Assembly (NCBI GenBank): GCA_035533375.1
Contig: DATLTV010000066.1
Location: 1 to 11,935, forward strand
From: DATLTV01 sp035533375
Lineage (GTDB): Bacteria; Patescibacteriota; Minisyncoccia; UBA6257; 2-01-FULL-56-20
Reading direction: 5' to 3'
Length of the DNA: 11,935 bases
Of this stretch, positions 5,738 through 11,927 are shown in pieces. Positions within the stretch are counted from its first letter, which is position 1; every line of letters begins with the position of its first letter. Position numbers and translations under genes: made by a program. A model generated the notes under the pieces. That model saw only the letters and a list, made by a program, of their open reading frames with translations. It did not search any database and was not told where the DNA came from.

Positions 5738-6796
5738 ATGCTCATTATTATTCTCGTTTTTATCGGCCTTGCCTTTCTCATCCTTGCCCACGAAGCGGGG
5801 CATTTTTTCGTGGCGAAAGCGTTCAAGATGAAGGTAGACGAGTTCGGCTTCGGCTTCCCGCCGCGGATCTTCGCCTGGCGGCCGAAGGGGAGCGAGACCG
5901 AATACAGTTTGAATTGGATTCCGTTCGGCGGATTTGTGAAGATCGCGGGGGAGAACGATCCTGCTCCCGGCATCGAAGGCGGCATCGCCGGGGAAGTTTC
6001 AAAAGAAGAGAAAAAACACCTTTTCGCTTTCGCCCCGGCTTGGAAGCGTGCGCTTGTCATGCTTGCCGGGGTTACGGTGAATTTCGTGATCGGATGGCTC
6101 CTTGTCTCCGCCGTTTTCATGGTCGGATCGCCGAAAGCGCTCGTGATCACCGATGTGGAGCAGGGATCGCCTGCGGCGCAGGCGGGTGTCATATCGGGCG
6201 ATGTCGTACGGGGCTTTACCGATGCACAGAGCTTTATTTCATACGTCAATGCGCACCGGGGGCAGGAGATTTCGCTTAGTGTCACGCGCGATGGCAAAGA
6301 CCTGTTCTTCAACGTAGTGCCACGGGTGAATCCGCCGCCGAATGACGGCGCCGTGGGTGTTGCGCTTGCGGAAGCGGGCGAAGCGCGGCACGGATTTTTT
6401 GCTTCGCTTTGGATGGGGCTTGAAGAGTCGGCGCTTCTCGTCCCGGTTACTTTCGGCGCGCTCTGGGCGCTCATTGTCGGTCTTTTTGCGCATGCCTCGC
6501 TCCTGCCCGGCGTCGTGGGACCGGTGGGTATTTTCTCCGTAGCCGAGGAAACGGGGAGGATCGGACTTATCTATCTTGTACAGCTCGTGAGCGTGATCTC
6601 CATCAATCTTACCGTCGTGAATCTCATTCCGTTCCCCGCGCTCGACGGCGGGCGGTTCTTTATGATCATCATCGAAAAAATAAAAGGCTCGCCGATTCCG
6701 CGGAGCGTCGAGAACTGGGTGAATACCGCCGGCTTCGCATTTTTGATCGGACTCATGCTCCTGCTTACCGTGCGGGACGTGGCGCATCTGTTGTAA
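5738..6796 (+). CDS. rseP: RseP-type site-2 intramembrane zinc metalloprotease
   Basis: A membrane-embedded protease that cleaves substrates within the bilayer, in the family of E. coli RseP and B. subtilis RasP. The 352-residue protein starts with a membrane helix bearing the zinc site HEAGH (18-22), followed by FGFPPRIFAW and NWIPFGGFVKIAGE, the membrane-reentrant beta region. Another helix follows (ALVMLAGVTVNFVIGWLL), then one PDZ domain at about 136-198 (VEQGSPAAQAGVISGDVV). The C-terminal helices carry NLIPFPALDGGR (N295 to D303; D303 is the third zinc ligand). The single PDZ is the common form outside Gammaproteobacteria. ATG 5738 is chosen because MLIIILVFIGLAF begins the first helix; a TTG at 5690 would add 16 residues. 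Its stop overlaps a family-B hairpin. Confidence 0.93.
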   Translation: MLIIILVFIGLAFLILAHEAGHFFVAKAFKMKVDEFGFGFPPRIFAWRPKGSETEYSLNWIPFGGFVKIAGENDPAPGIEGGIAGEVSKEEKKHLFAFAPAWKRALVMLAGVTVNFVIGWLLVSAVFMVGSPKALVITDVEQGSPAAQAGVISGDVVRGFTDAQSFISYVNAHRGQEISLSVTRDGKDLFFNVVPRVNPPPNDGAVGVALAEAGEARHGFFASLWMGLEESALLVPVTFGALWALIVGLFAHASLLPGVVGPVGIFSVAEETGRIGLIYLVQLVSVISINLTVVNLIPFPALDGGRFFMIIIEKIKGSPIPRSVENWVNTAGFAFLIGLMLLLTVRDVAHLL

Positions 6797-6847
6797 GCTC
6801 GTTGGCGGCGGAATCCTATTGCTCCGGATTCTGCCGTCAACGAGCTT
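6795..6847. repeat. Family-B hairpin overlapping the rseP stop
   Basis: AAGCTCGTTG (6795-6804) pairs perfectly with CAACGAGCTT (6838-6847). The inner part (CGGCGGAATCC and GGATTCTGCCG) extends the stem with few mismatches. The rseP TAA provides the first two bases of the arm. It is the strongest secondary structure near the end of the rseP transcript but has no T-run behind it. It could act as a 3' stabiliser or weak terminator. The arm shares AAGCTCGT with the elements at 1117 and 11832. Confidence 0.7.
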
Positions 6848-6859
6848 GTGCATCCTCGC

Positions 6860-6892
6860 TTGCACATTTCCGTGCCCTTGAGCTATGCTCAA
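6860..6892 (+). promoter_or_regulatory. Candidate promoter and operator-like palindrome before the FtsH-like gene
   Basis: TTGCAC (6860-6865) and TATGCT (6884-6889) are separated by 18 bp, a fair sigma70 match. The -10 lies inside a perfect palindrome, TTGAGC-TAT-GCTCAA (6878-6892), which could be an operator or a short hairpin. It is the only plausible promoter in the 131-bp gap, the rest of which is the rseP hairpin and the ribosome binding site. Confidence 0.4.
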
Positions 6893-6916
6893 AGCAGTTG
6901 GATTGAATAAGGAATA

Positions 6917-6923
6917 AAGGAGG
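6917..6923 (+). promoter_or_regulatory. Strong Shine-Dalgarno site of the FtsH-like gene
   Basis: AAGGAGG lies 4 nt before ATG 6928. It fixes the start and stands out because the core genes mreB, holB, frr and rseP have no comparable site. Confidence 0.8.
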
Positions 6924-6927
6924 CCGT

Positions 6928-8442
6928 ATGGCATCCGCAAAAGACGCGGCGCGGCAGTACAAGCGCCAGCGGGATTTCGTGTTTCGCGATCCGTCTGATT
7001 TTCTGAAGGTTTCGCGCGATCAGATTTTCGGCGCGGACCATGTGATGGGCCAGGTCGAAGAGATCGTCGATTACCTCAGTCACTTCGAGCGCTACCGGAA
7101 CCTTCCGTTCTCGAAGGGAGTTATTTTTTGGGGACCGCCTCGGGCCGGCAAGACCTATTTGTCGCGATATATTGCGAGCGCGAGCGGCGCGGCTTTCGTC
7201 GATATGCGGAAGTTTCCGGTGGAAACGAAGGACGGTTTTCACGTGTGGCAGCCGCGCGACGTAAGAAATCTCTTTACTTTCTGCGCCGAACGGGCGAAGA
7301 AAGAAAAGCGCCCGATCGTGATTTTTGCGGACCAGTTCGACGACTGGATGACGGTGCATGCGAAGGATGACGCGCTCACGCAATTCGAAACCGAACTCGA
7401 CGGATTTTCCGTCCGGAGCGAGAACGTGTTCGTGGTCGTTACTTCGAAGACCGATCCGAGGAAACTGAGCCACAGCTCGCTTTTCATGCCCGGCAGGATT
7501 GAGACGGTGGTTGCGCTCTCGTATCCGGACCACGCGCAGAAGATCAAACTGGTCGAAGGATTTCTCGGGAGCTATCCTCACGACGAAGGTATCGACCTCG
7601 CGAGCATTGTGTCGATTGCGAGCAGCCCTTCGCAGGCGCAACTCAAAAGCCTCGTTGATCAAACGTATTTTGCGGCGGTGAAGGAAGTCATGATCAAAGC
7701 GGCAAAGAAAGAACGGCATTCGCGCGAGCCGAAGCTCACCGAAGAACGTCTGCTTAAAACGTTCGTCGAGCAAGTATTGGGCGAGATAGATGCTCCGACG
7801 GGACATGAGCTTTCTGCCGCTGAAGAAAAGCGGGTCAGGGTGCACGAACTCGGCCACTACATCGTAGGGCGGGCGCTCGGATTGCCTGCGCGGTTCGTTT
7901 CTATGCGTCCGGGGCTTCGTTCGCTTGGTATGACGGTGGAGGACGATGCCAACTATCATATCGAAACCGTCCGAATGTTCACCGATCAAATTGCTGCGAT
8001 ATTTGGCGGCGTAGAAGCCGAACGCCTATGCGGCTTGTCCGAAAGCCTGAGCGATGGATCCGACATGAGAGCGGCGGCGGAATTGACAAAATTACTTGTC
8101 GAGTCCGGGCACTGCAGAAAAAAATCGCTTCAAAGATACGGCCGCTTTGCTCTGTTGCGGGACGACAACGATATCATCGAAGGAAGTTTCGCGTTCATAG
8201 AGGCGCTTGAAGATGACGCCGCATTGCTTGTGTGTCGCGAAGAACAAAGGGCGCGGCGCATTCTCGCGTTTTTCGGCAAAGCGCCGATCGCCAAAATCGA
8301 AAAAGTGTTCGCCGGAAAATCGGAAGGCGTGATGCTTCGCAAGGAGCTCGACGCGCTTCTCGAACCGAAGCTTTCCGCATACCACCGGAAACACAAGATA
8401 CGGGACAGCCTCGCTTGTGCGAACGGCAAAAAGCCGGAGTAA
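6928..8442 (+). CDS. Soluble FtsH-like AAA+ zinc protease with an altered ATPase site
   Basis: FtsH proteins are membrane AAA+ proteases; this 504-residue relative lacks the N-terminal membrane helices and begins polar. AAA+ core about 30-260: Walker A GPPRAGKT (69-76) is intact. Walker B reads IVIFADQFDDW, with D135 kept and the catalytic Glu replaced by Gln136. The sensor-1 Asn position is Ser173 (VVTSK). Of the two FtsH arginine fingers (RPGR), the first is Met187 and the second Arg190. The pore loop lacks the usual FVG. The protease domain (about 290-480) looks complete: zinc site HELGH (306-310) and third ligand Asp379 in SDGSDMRAA. ATP binding with poor hydrolysis is inferred; it may hydrolyse only with a partner or digest already unfolded substrates. 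The stop lies in the terminator hairpin. The family is clear; the biological role is unknown. Confidence 0.85.
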   Translation: MASAKDAARQYKRQRDFVFRDPSDFLKVSRDQIFGADHVMGQVEEIVDYLSHFERYRNLPFSKGVIFWGPPRAGKTYLSRYIASASGAAFVDMRKFPVETKDGFHVWQPRDVRNLFTFCAERAKKEKRPIVIFADQFDDWMTVHAKDDALTQFETELDGFSVRSENVFVVVTSKTDPRKLSHSSLFMPGRIETVVALSYPDHAQKIKLVEGFLGSYPHDEGIDLASIVSIASSPSQAQLKSLVDQTYFAAVKEVMIKAAKKERHSREPKLTEERLLKTFVEQVLGEIDAPTGHELSAAEEKRVRVHELGHYIVGRALGLPARFVSMRPGLRSLGMTVEDDANYHIETVRMFTDQIAAIFGGVEAERLCGLSESLSDGSDMRAAAELTKLLVESGHCRKKSLQRYGRFALLRDDNDIIEGSFAFIEALEDDAALLVCREEQRARRILAFFGKAPIAKIEKVFAGKSEGVMLRKELDALLEPKLSAYHRKHKIRDSLACANGKKPE

Positions 8443-8457
8443 ATACTCCGGCTTTTT
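8428..8457 (+). terminator. Intrinsic terminator of the FtsH-like gene (possibly bidirectional)
   Basis: A perfect 13-bp stem, AAAAAGCCGGAGT (8428-8440) and ACTCCGGCTTTTT (8445-8457), with loop AAAT. The TAA stop at 8440-8442 is inside the hairpin. A five-T run closes the + strand, and the mirror A-run gives the - strand a T-run too, so it could stop transcription both ways. Confidence 0.92.
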
Positions 8458-8513
8458 AATTTGCAATGTTGGCCGTTGTTTTCCCCGGCAAGTATCGAGG
8501 GATGCTATCGGCA

Positions 8514-8553
8514 TGGATTCCGGACTCCGCCAAAGGCGGATCCGGGATGACGG
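8514..8553. repeat. Family-A element, half copy 6
   Basis: Only one half of the family-A plan is clear: TGGATTCC, the hairpin ACTCCGCC-AAA-GGCGGAT, then CCGGGATGAC. Bases 8520-8551 are exactly the reverse complement of 3874-3905, 32 of 32. No matching left arm is recognisable upstream. It sits between the two terminators of the convergent AAA+ genes. Confidence 0.8.
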
Positions 8554-8577
8554 TGAAGTATTGAAAGCGTTTGCCAT

Positions 8578-8608
8578 AAAAAGAGGGCGGAATGCGTATC
8601 CGTCCTCT
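8578..8608 (-). terminator. Intrinsic terminator of the Clp-like gene
   Basis: On the - strand AGAGGACGGA (8608-8599), a 7-nt loop and TCCGCCCTCT (8591-8582) form a 10-bp stem with one weak pair. Five T residues (8582-8578) overlap and follow its end. It lies about 30 bp beyond the stop of the - strand gene. Confidence 0.85.
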
Positions 8609-8638
8609 GTGTGGATTGTTTCTCGGAGGAATGGTGCG

Positions 8639-9826
8639 TTAGGTTATGTCGTCCTCTTTCCGCTGTGGGACCGCTTGCGGCTGAGTCGCCCCGGTTCTGC
8701 TGCGGCGAATGGCCACGGGCGTTTCCTCGCTGTCCTGAGCGGCACCTGCAGCCATAGCTGCTTCCGGAACCGACGGGCCAACAGTCACGAGTGCTCCTTC
8801 CGCTTCTTTCGTGAACGTGAGGGAGTGGCTTTCGCCATTCCAATTGATTGAGAGCATGTCGCCCAGGCGTATTTGATCGGTAGCGAGCAAACTTGCCATC
8901 GGGTAGACAACATACCGTTCGATCGCCCGCTTCAGGTGCCGGGCGCCGTACTTGAGGTCAGTTCCTTCACGGAGGAGGAATTCTCTCGCCGCGTTCGTCA
9001 CGCTGAAAAGGAATTTCCCCTTTGCCGTTTCGAGCACACGTTGCTGGACCATCCCGAGCTCGATTTCGAGGATCAGCTTGAGCTGTTCCGATCGCAACGG
9101 ATGGAAGACAACGACCTTGTCGAGACGGTTCATGAATTCGGGAGAGAACTTGCGCTTGGCGGCTTCGGAAGCCGTCCGCTCGATTTTTTCATCGAGCTTC
9201 GGCTTTGATTCCGGCTGTACGCCCGGCGCAAATCCCATTTTGCCGGTCATGAGCTCCGTAATCTCCACGCCGCCGAGATTCGACGTCAAGAAGATCATGG
9301 TTTGCGAAAGATCGACGCGGCGGTTGTCACCCAAGGTGAGTGTCGCCTTGTCGAGGATTCCGAGAAGCAACTGCCAGAGAGCGTCGCTTGCTTTCTCGAT
9401 TTCATCGAAAAGGAGGAAGCTGAGTTTTATCTTTTCCGTGTGATACTGCGCGAGCGCTTCCTGGGTAATCAGCGGATGCGTTTCGCGATGGCCGAGGTAT
9501 CCCGGAGGCGAACCGATGAGCTTTGCGACCTCGTGGGAGTGCTGGAATTCAGCGCAGTCCACTTTGATCACGGCACGCGGATCGCCGAAAATGACCTCCG
9601 ACGTGGCTTCTACGACGCGGGTTTTTCCCGAGCCGGTCGGGCCGAGAAAAAGGAGATTTCCGACCGGCCGTCCGGGCGAATTTAGTCCGGCGCGGAACAC
9701 TTGATAGAGATCCACGACTGACTGAACCGCTTCATTCTGGCCGACGATCTTGCGCTGGAGCGCCGTTTCGAAATCGCTGGATTCGGCACTGCGAAGAGTC
9801 GGGTCTAACTTCAATGCTCGCGTCAT
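8639..9826 (-). CDS. Clp/Hsp100-type AAA+ ATPase with a single D2-like module
   Basis: A 395-residue protein built like only the second ATPase module (D2) of ClpA/ClpB: no N-domain, D1 or middle domain. Key residues are intact: Walker A GPTGSGKT (62-69), pore loop GYLG (109-112) in LIGSPPGYLGHRE, Walker B LLFDEIEKAS (D141, E142), sensor-1 TSNLGG (N183), arginine finger FMNRLD (R234), and sensor-2 YGAR (R296) in the D2-small domain. Residues 351-395 are a low-complexity, probably disordered tail. An active protein unfoldase is inferred. No clear IGF/IGL ClpP-docking loop is seen and no clpP is nearby. The start at 9826 is set by a Shine-Dalgarno GAGGGG six bases upstream; the frame is open to 9904, but that extension overlaps the promoter. 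It converges on the FtsH-like gene. Confidence 0.87.
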   Translation of the reverse strand: MTRALKLDPTLRSAESSDFETALQRKIVGQNEAVQSVVDLYQVFRAGLNSPGRPVGNLLFLGPTGSGKTRVVEATSEVIFGDPRAVIKVDCAEFQHSHEVAKLIGSPPGYLGHRETHPLITQEALAQYHTEKIKLSFLLFDEIEKASDALWQLLLGILDKATLTLGDNRRVDLSQTMIFLTSNLGGVEITELMTGKMGFAPGVQPESKPKLDEKIERTASEAAKRKFSPEFMNRLDKVVVFHPLRSEQLKLILEIELGMVQQRVLETAKGKFLFSVTNAAREFLLREGTDLKYGARHLKRAIERYVVYPMASLLATDQIRLGDMLSINWNGESHSLTFTKEAEGALVTVGPSVPEAAMAAGAAQDSEETPVAIRRSRTGATQPQAVPQRKEDDIT

Positions 9827-9832
9827 AATACA

Positions 9833-9838
9833 CCCCTC
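9833..9838 (-). promoter_or_regulatory. Shine-Dalgarno site of the Clp-like gene
   Basis: GAGGGG on the - strand with a 6-nt spacer to ATG 9826-9824. It decides the start over the upstream in-frame codon at 9904. Confidence 0.7.
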
Positions 9839-9875
9839 AGAAAAGTTTTTAAAAATCCACTTGCAACTGTGTTCG

Positions 9876-9904
9876 ATTATACCGCTGATGGGAGAAGAAG
9901 TCAA
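9876..9904 (-). promoter_or_regulatory. Near-consensus sigma70 promoter of the Clp-like gene
   Basis: On the - strand TTGACT (9899-9904), a spacer of exactly 17 bp and a perfect TATAAT (9876-9881). The predicted transcription start is near 9869, giving a 40-odd-base leader. This is the best promoter in the window. No CIRCE heat-shock operator is present. Confidence 0.85.
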
Positions 9905-9925
9905 ATAGGGCGGTTTTACCGTTGT

Positions 9926-9950
9926 TATTCGGCCATTACCACCCCGAATA
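9926..9950. repeat. Inverted repeat upstream of the Clp-like promoter
   Basis: TATTCGG (9926-9932) and CCGAATA (9944-9950) form a perfect 7-bp inverted repeat with an 11-nt spacer. Nearby are CGGT-TTT-ACCG (9911-9921) and the palindrome TACCGGTA (9959-9966). They lie between the EamA-glycosidase stop and the Clp-like -35. They could be regulator sites or a factor-dependent end of the upstream transcript. No T-run is present. Confidence 0.4.
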
Positions 9951-10002
9951 TGGCGCTATACCGGTAATCCGGGACGTCAAAAGACACGATTGATAGCTCG
10001 AG

Positions 10003-11829
10003 CTAAGGAGTCGCGCCCGTCGATTGCCGCATCACGCTTTCCGCATAATTCCAGAAGCTCGGATCGTTTTGCTTTGTCTTCATCCAATACCACCATTCCG
10101 CGCCCCACAAATAGTATGAATTGAAACCGGTGTTTTTCGCATAGGCAATCGTGTCTTCGAAGAACGGCAGGTCGAAGTGCCGGAGCTGTTCCACGACCGT
10201 CGTTTCATACAATCCTTTCTTGAGCCACGGCTCCGTGCCGAGTTCGATGTTTACGAATGTTTCATCGGGTTTTCCCGTGAGCCAGCGGATCAGCGCGGTT
10301 TTCATATAAAAGTACGACGGCGGCAGATGATAGTCGAAATATCCCCAAGTGTCGCTGTGGACGCGGCGGTACATCGTTGTGCCGAAGACATCGCCCTGCT
10401 TTGCCGCTTCGTACCACAGCCCGAACTCGCCGCCGTCGGTCGTGAGAATGGGATGCGCCGGGTCGAGCGATTTCACGAGCGAGATCTCGTTCGTCAGGCT
10501 GTTCGCGTCCATCGGCGGGCAATTGCCGAAGGTGAGGAACGGTTCGTTTTCGACCTGCCAGTAGAGAAGCGCCGGGCTGTTTTTATAACGGTCGACGACT
10601 GCGCGGAGATAAGGCGGCAGTTCGGTGCGCCGGCCGGCGTCCGTCGGTTCCGTTACCCACGACGGATAGTGGCATTCGGGCCAGCGCGGCGCTTTTTCTC
10701 CGATGACAAGCACGACGTCCGCGTGGTTCTTTGCCGCTTCGTTCATCTGGTAATCAAGGTCCGCAAAATCGAACTGTCCTTTCTGCGGCTCGACCAGGTC
10801 CCAGTAGGCGACGAGGCGGAGGTGTTTTGCGTGGAGATCGTTCAGGATCGCGTCGTAATTTGCTTTCCAGTCGAGCCCCATGAGCATCGAAAATTTTTCG
10901 GAGAACGTGACGCCCCAGGCAATGGGCCGGGCCGAGCTCGGCGGGTGCGACGCGAAGTAGTCGAGAAGCCCGAGCACGCTCACGCCTATGAGAATGAGCG
11001 CAAGCGCGGCGATTTTCAGGCCGCGCGACCAGCCGCGGAATCTTTCTTTGAGGAGCAGCCAGCCGCCGAGGAAGATGAACGCGTTTTGCAGGCTTGCCGT
11101 GGAACTCACGAGCGCGGGATTTCCGATTGCGAAAGCGATATAAAACAAGATTGATCCGGCGCCGGCCCATCCGCGGTTCAAGAAATATCCCCAGCGGTTA
11201 TGAAATTCATCTTTCGATGCAGGGTGAAGGATCTTTCTGCGCGCGGCGGGAAGCGCGAGGAAGAGCAGCGCCATGAGCGCGCCGCCGATCTTGATCCAGA
11301 CGAATCCCGTAACGAAATTCGCGTGGAGGAACACCGCTTTCGTGAGGGCGTTCGTAAGGCCGAAGCATGCCGCAGCGACGAGCGCGAGCATCGCCACCTT
11401 TACGCGGACGTTTTTCGCCGCGGTCATCGCAAGCAGGAATCCGCCGATCACAAGGATCGCGAACGCGATGCATTCGAGCAGATCGAGTCCGATGCCGAGG
11501 AGGAGATAGCTCGCGGCGAGCGTTGCAATGGGGGAGAGCGCGCCGATCAAGGGAAGCGTGCCGGACGCTTCGCCGTCGAACAAGGCATAATATTCCAAAA
11601 GAATGGCGATCACGAACGTTGCGCCGGCCGCAAGCGCGACGAGCATCCAGGTAATTCCGAGAGCGCCGAAACCGAAAGGAGTGAGCGCGAGCGCCGCGAG
11701 CCCGAGGATGCCGAGCCAAAACGTGTACCCCAGGGGATTCGGGAACGCCTTTTTGAGCAGAAGCTTGTCGAAAACAGCGGCGCTGCCGAGAGCGAATTGG
11801 GCGATGACGGCGATGAGGAACCAGCTCAT
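10003..11829 (-). CDS. Fusion of an EamA/DMT-type ten-helix membrane domain with a clan GH-A glycoside hydrolase
   Basis: A 608-residue protein. Residues 1-290 form ten hydrophobic helices in two five-helix halves, as in EamA drug/metabolite transporters; GTLPLIGALSPIATLAASYLLLG and STASLQNAFIFLGGWLLLKERF are typical. Residues about 300-600 form a TIM-barrel glycosidase: RLVAYWDLVEPQKGQFDF, then WQVENEP, where Glu429 is the expected acid/base, and NIELGTEPW, where Glu529 (or 533) is the likely nucleophile. Basic residues cluster in loops 1-2, 5-6, 7-8 and 9-10, which by the positive-inside rule places both termini and the glycosidase outside. A surface-anchored glycosidase, perhaps coupling hydrolysis to uptake, is inferred; the substrate is unknown. 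Four 8-bp tandem repeats abut the start codon and a palindrome overlaps the stop. There is no consensus Shine-Dalgarno beyond a GAG within the repeat. Confidence 0.85.
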   Translation of the reverse strand: MSWFLIAVIAQFALGSAAVFDKLLLKKAFPNPLGYTFWLGILGLAALALTPFGFGALGITWMLVALAAGATFVIAILLEYYALFDGEASGTLPLIGALSPIATLAASYLLLGIGLDLLECIAFAILVIGGFLLAMTAAKNVRVKVAMLALVAAACFGLTNALTKAVFLHANFVTGFVWIKIGGALMALLFLALPAARRKILHPASKDEFHNRWGYFLNRGWAGAGSILFYIAFAIGNPALVSSTASLQNAFIFLGGWLLLKERFRGWSRGLKIAALALILIGVSVLGLLDYFASHPPSSARPIAWGVTFSEKFSMLMGLDWKANYDAILNDLHAKHLRLVAYWDLVEPQKGQFDFADLDYQMNEAAKNHADVVLVIGEKAPRWPECHYPSWVTEPTDAGRRTELPPYLRAVVDRYKNSPALLYWQVENEPFLTFGNCPPMDANSLTNEISLVKSLDPAHPILTTDGGEFGLWYEAAKQGDVFGTTMYRRVHSDTWGYFDYHLPPSYFYMKTALIRWLTGKPDETFVNIELGTEPWLKKGLYETTVVEQLRHFDLPFFEDTIAYAKNTGFNSYYLWGAEWWYWMKTKQNDPSFWNYAESVMRQSTGATP

Positions 11830-11869
11830 AGAAGCTCGTAAGCTCGTAAGCTCGTAAGCTCGTAAGCCA
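11830..11869. repeat. Four tandem 8-bp repeats (AAGCTCGT) abutting a start codon
   Basis: Perfect units at 11832-11839, 11840-11847, 11848-11855 and 11856-11863, then a partial unit AAGCCA. In the mRNA of the - strand gene they read ACGAGCTT repeated up to two bases before the ATG, so they form its whole proximal leader and any ribosome-binding GAG. AGCTCGTAAGCCA (11857-11869) is matched by an inverted copy TGGCTTATGAGCT at 11915-11927 (12 of 13). Confidence 0.9.
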
Positions 11870-11892
11870 ATCGTTTGTTTTTCATGATTTTC

Positions 11893-11901
11893 ATCTTAGC
11901 A
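11893..11901 (-). promoter_or_regulatory. Possible extended -10 promoter for the EamA-glycosidase gene
   Basis: On the - strand TGC then TAAGAT (11893-11898) fits an extended -10. No recognisable -35 lies 17 bp upstream. The transcript would start near 11886 and run through the tandem repeats. Confidence 0.35.
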
Positions 11902-11914
11902 TTTTGGAAAAGAA

Positions 11915-11927
11915 TGGCTTATGAGCT
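11915..11927. repeat. Inverted copy of the family-B end
   Basis: TGGCTTATGAGCT is the inverse of AGCTCGTAAGCCA at 11857-11869 with one change. With the tandem array it brackets the candidate promoter. The remaining bases to the window end show no complete gene. Confidence 0.55.

Noticed and set aside
9827..9904. 26-residue N-terminal extension of the Clp-like protein
   Set aside because: It overlaps the TTGACT/TATAAT promoter, and a good Shine-Dalgarno site marks the start at 9826.
10177..11154. 325-residue + strand frame opposite the fusion gene
   Set aside because: It is an antisense shadow: the - strand has clear membrane helices and glycosidase motifs, and this frame has Arg/Glu/Val-rich shadow composition.
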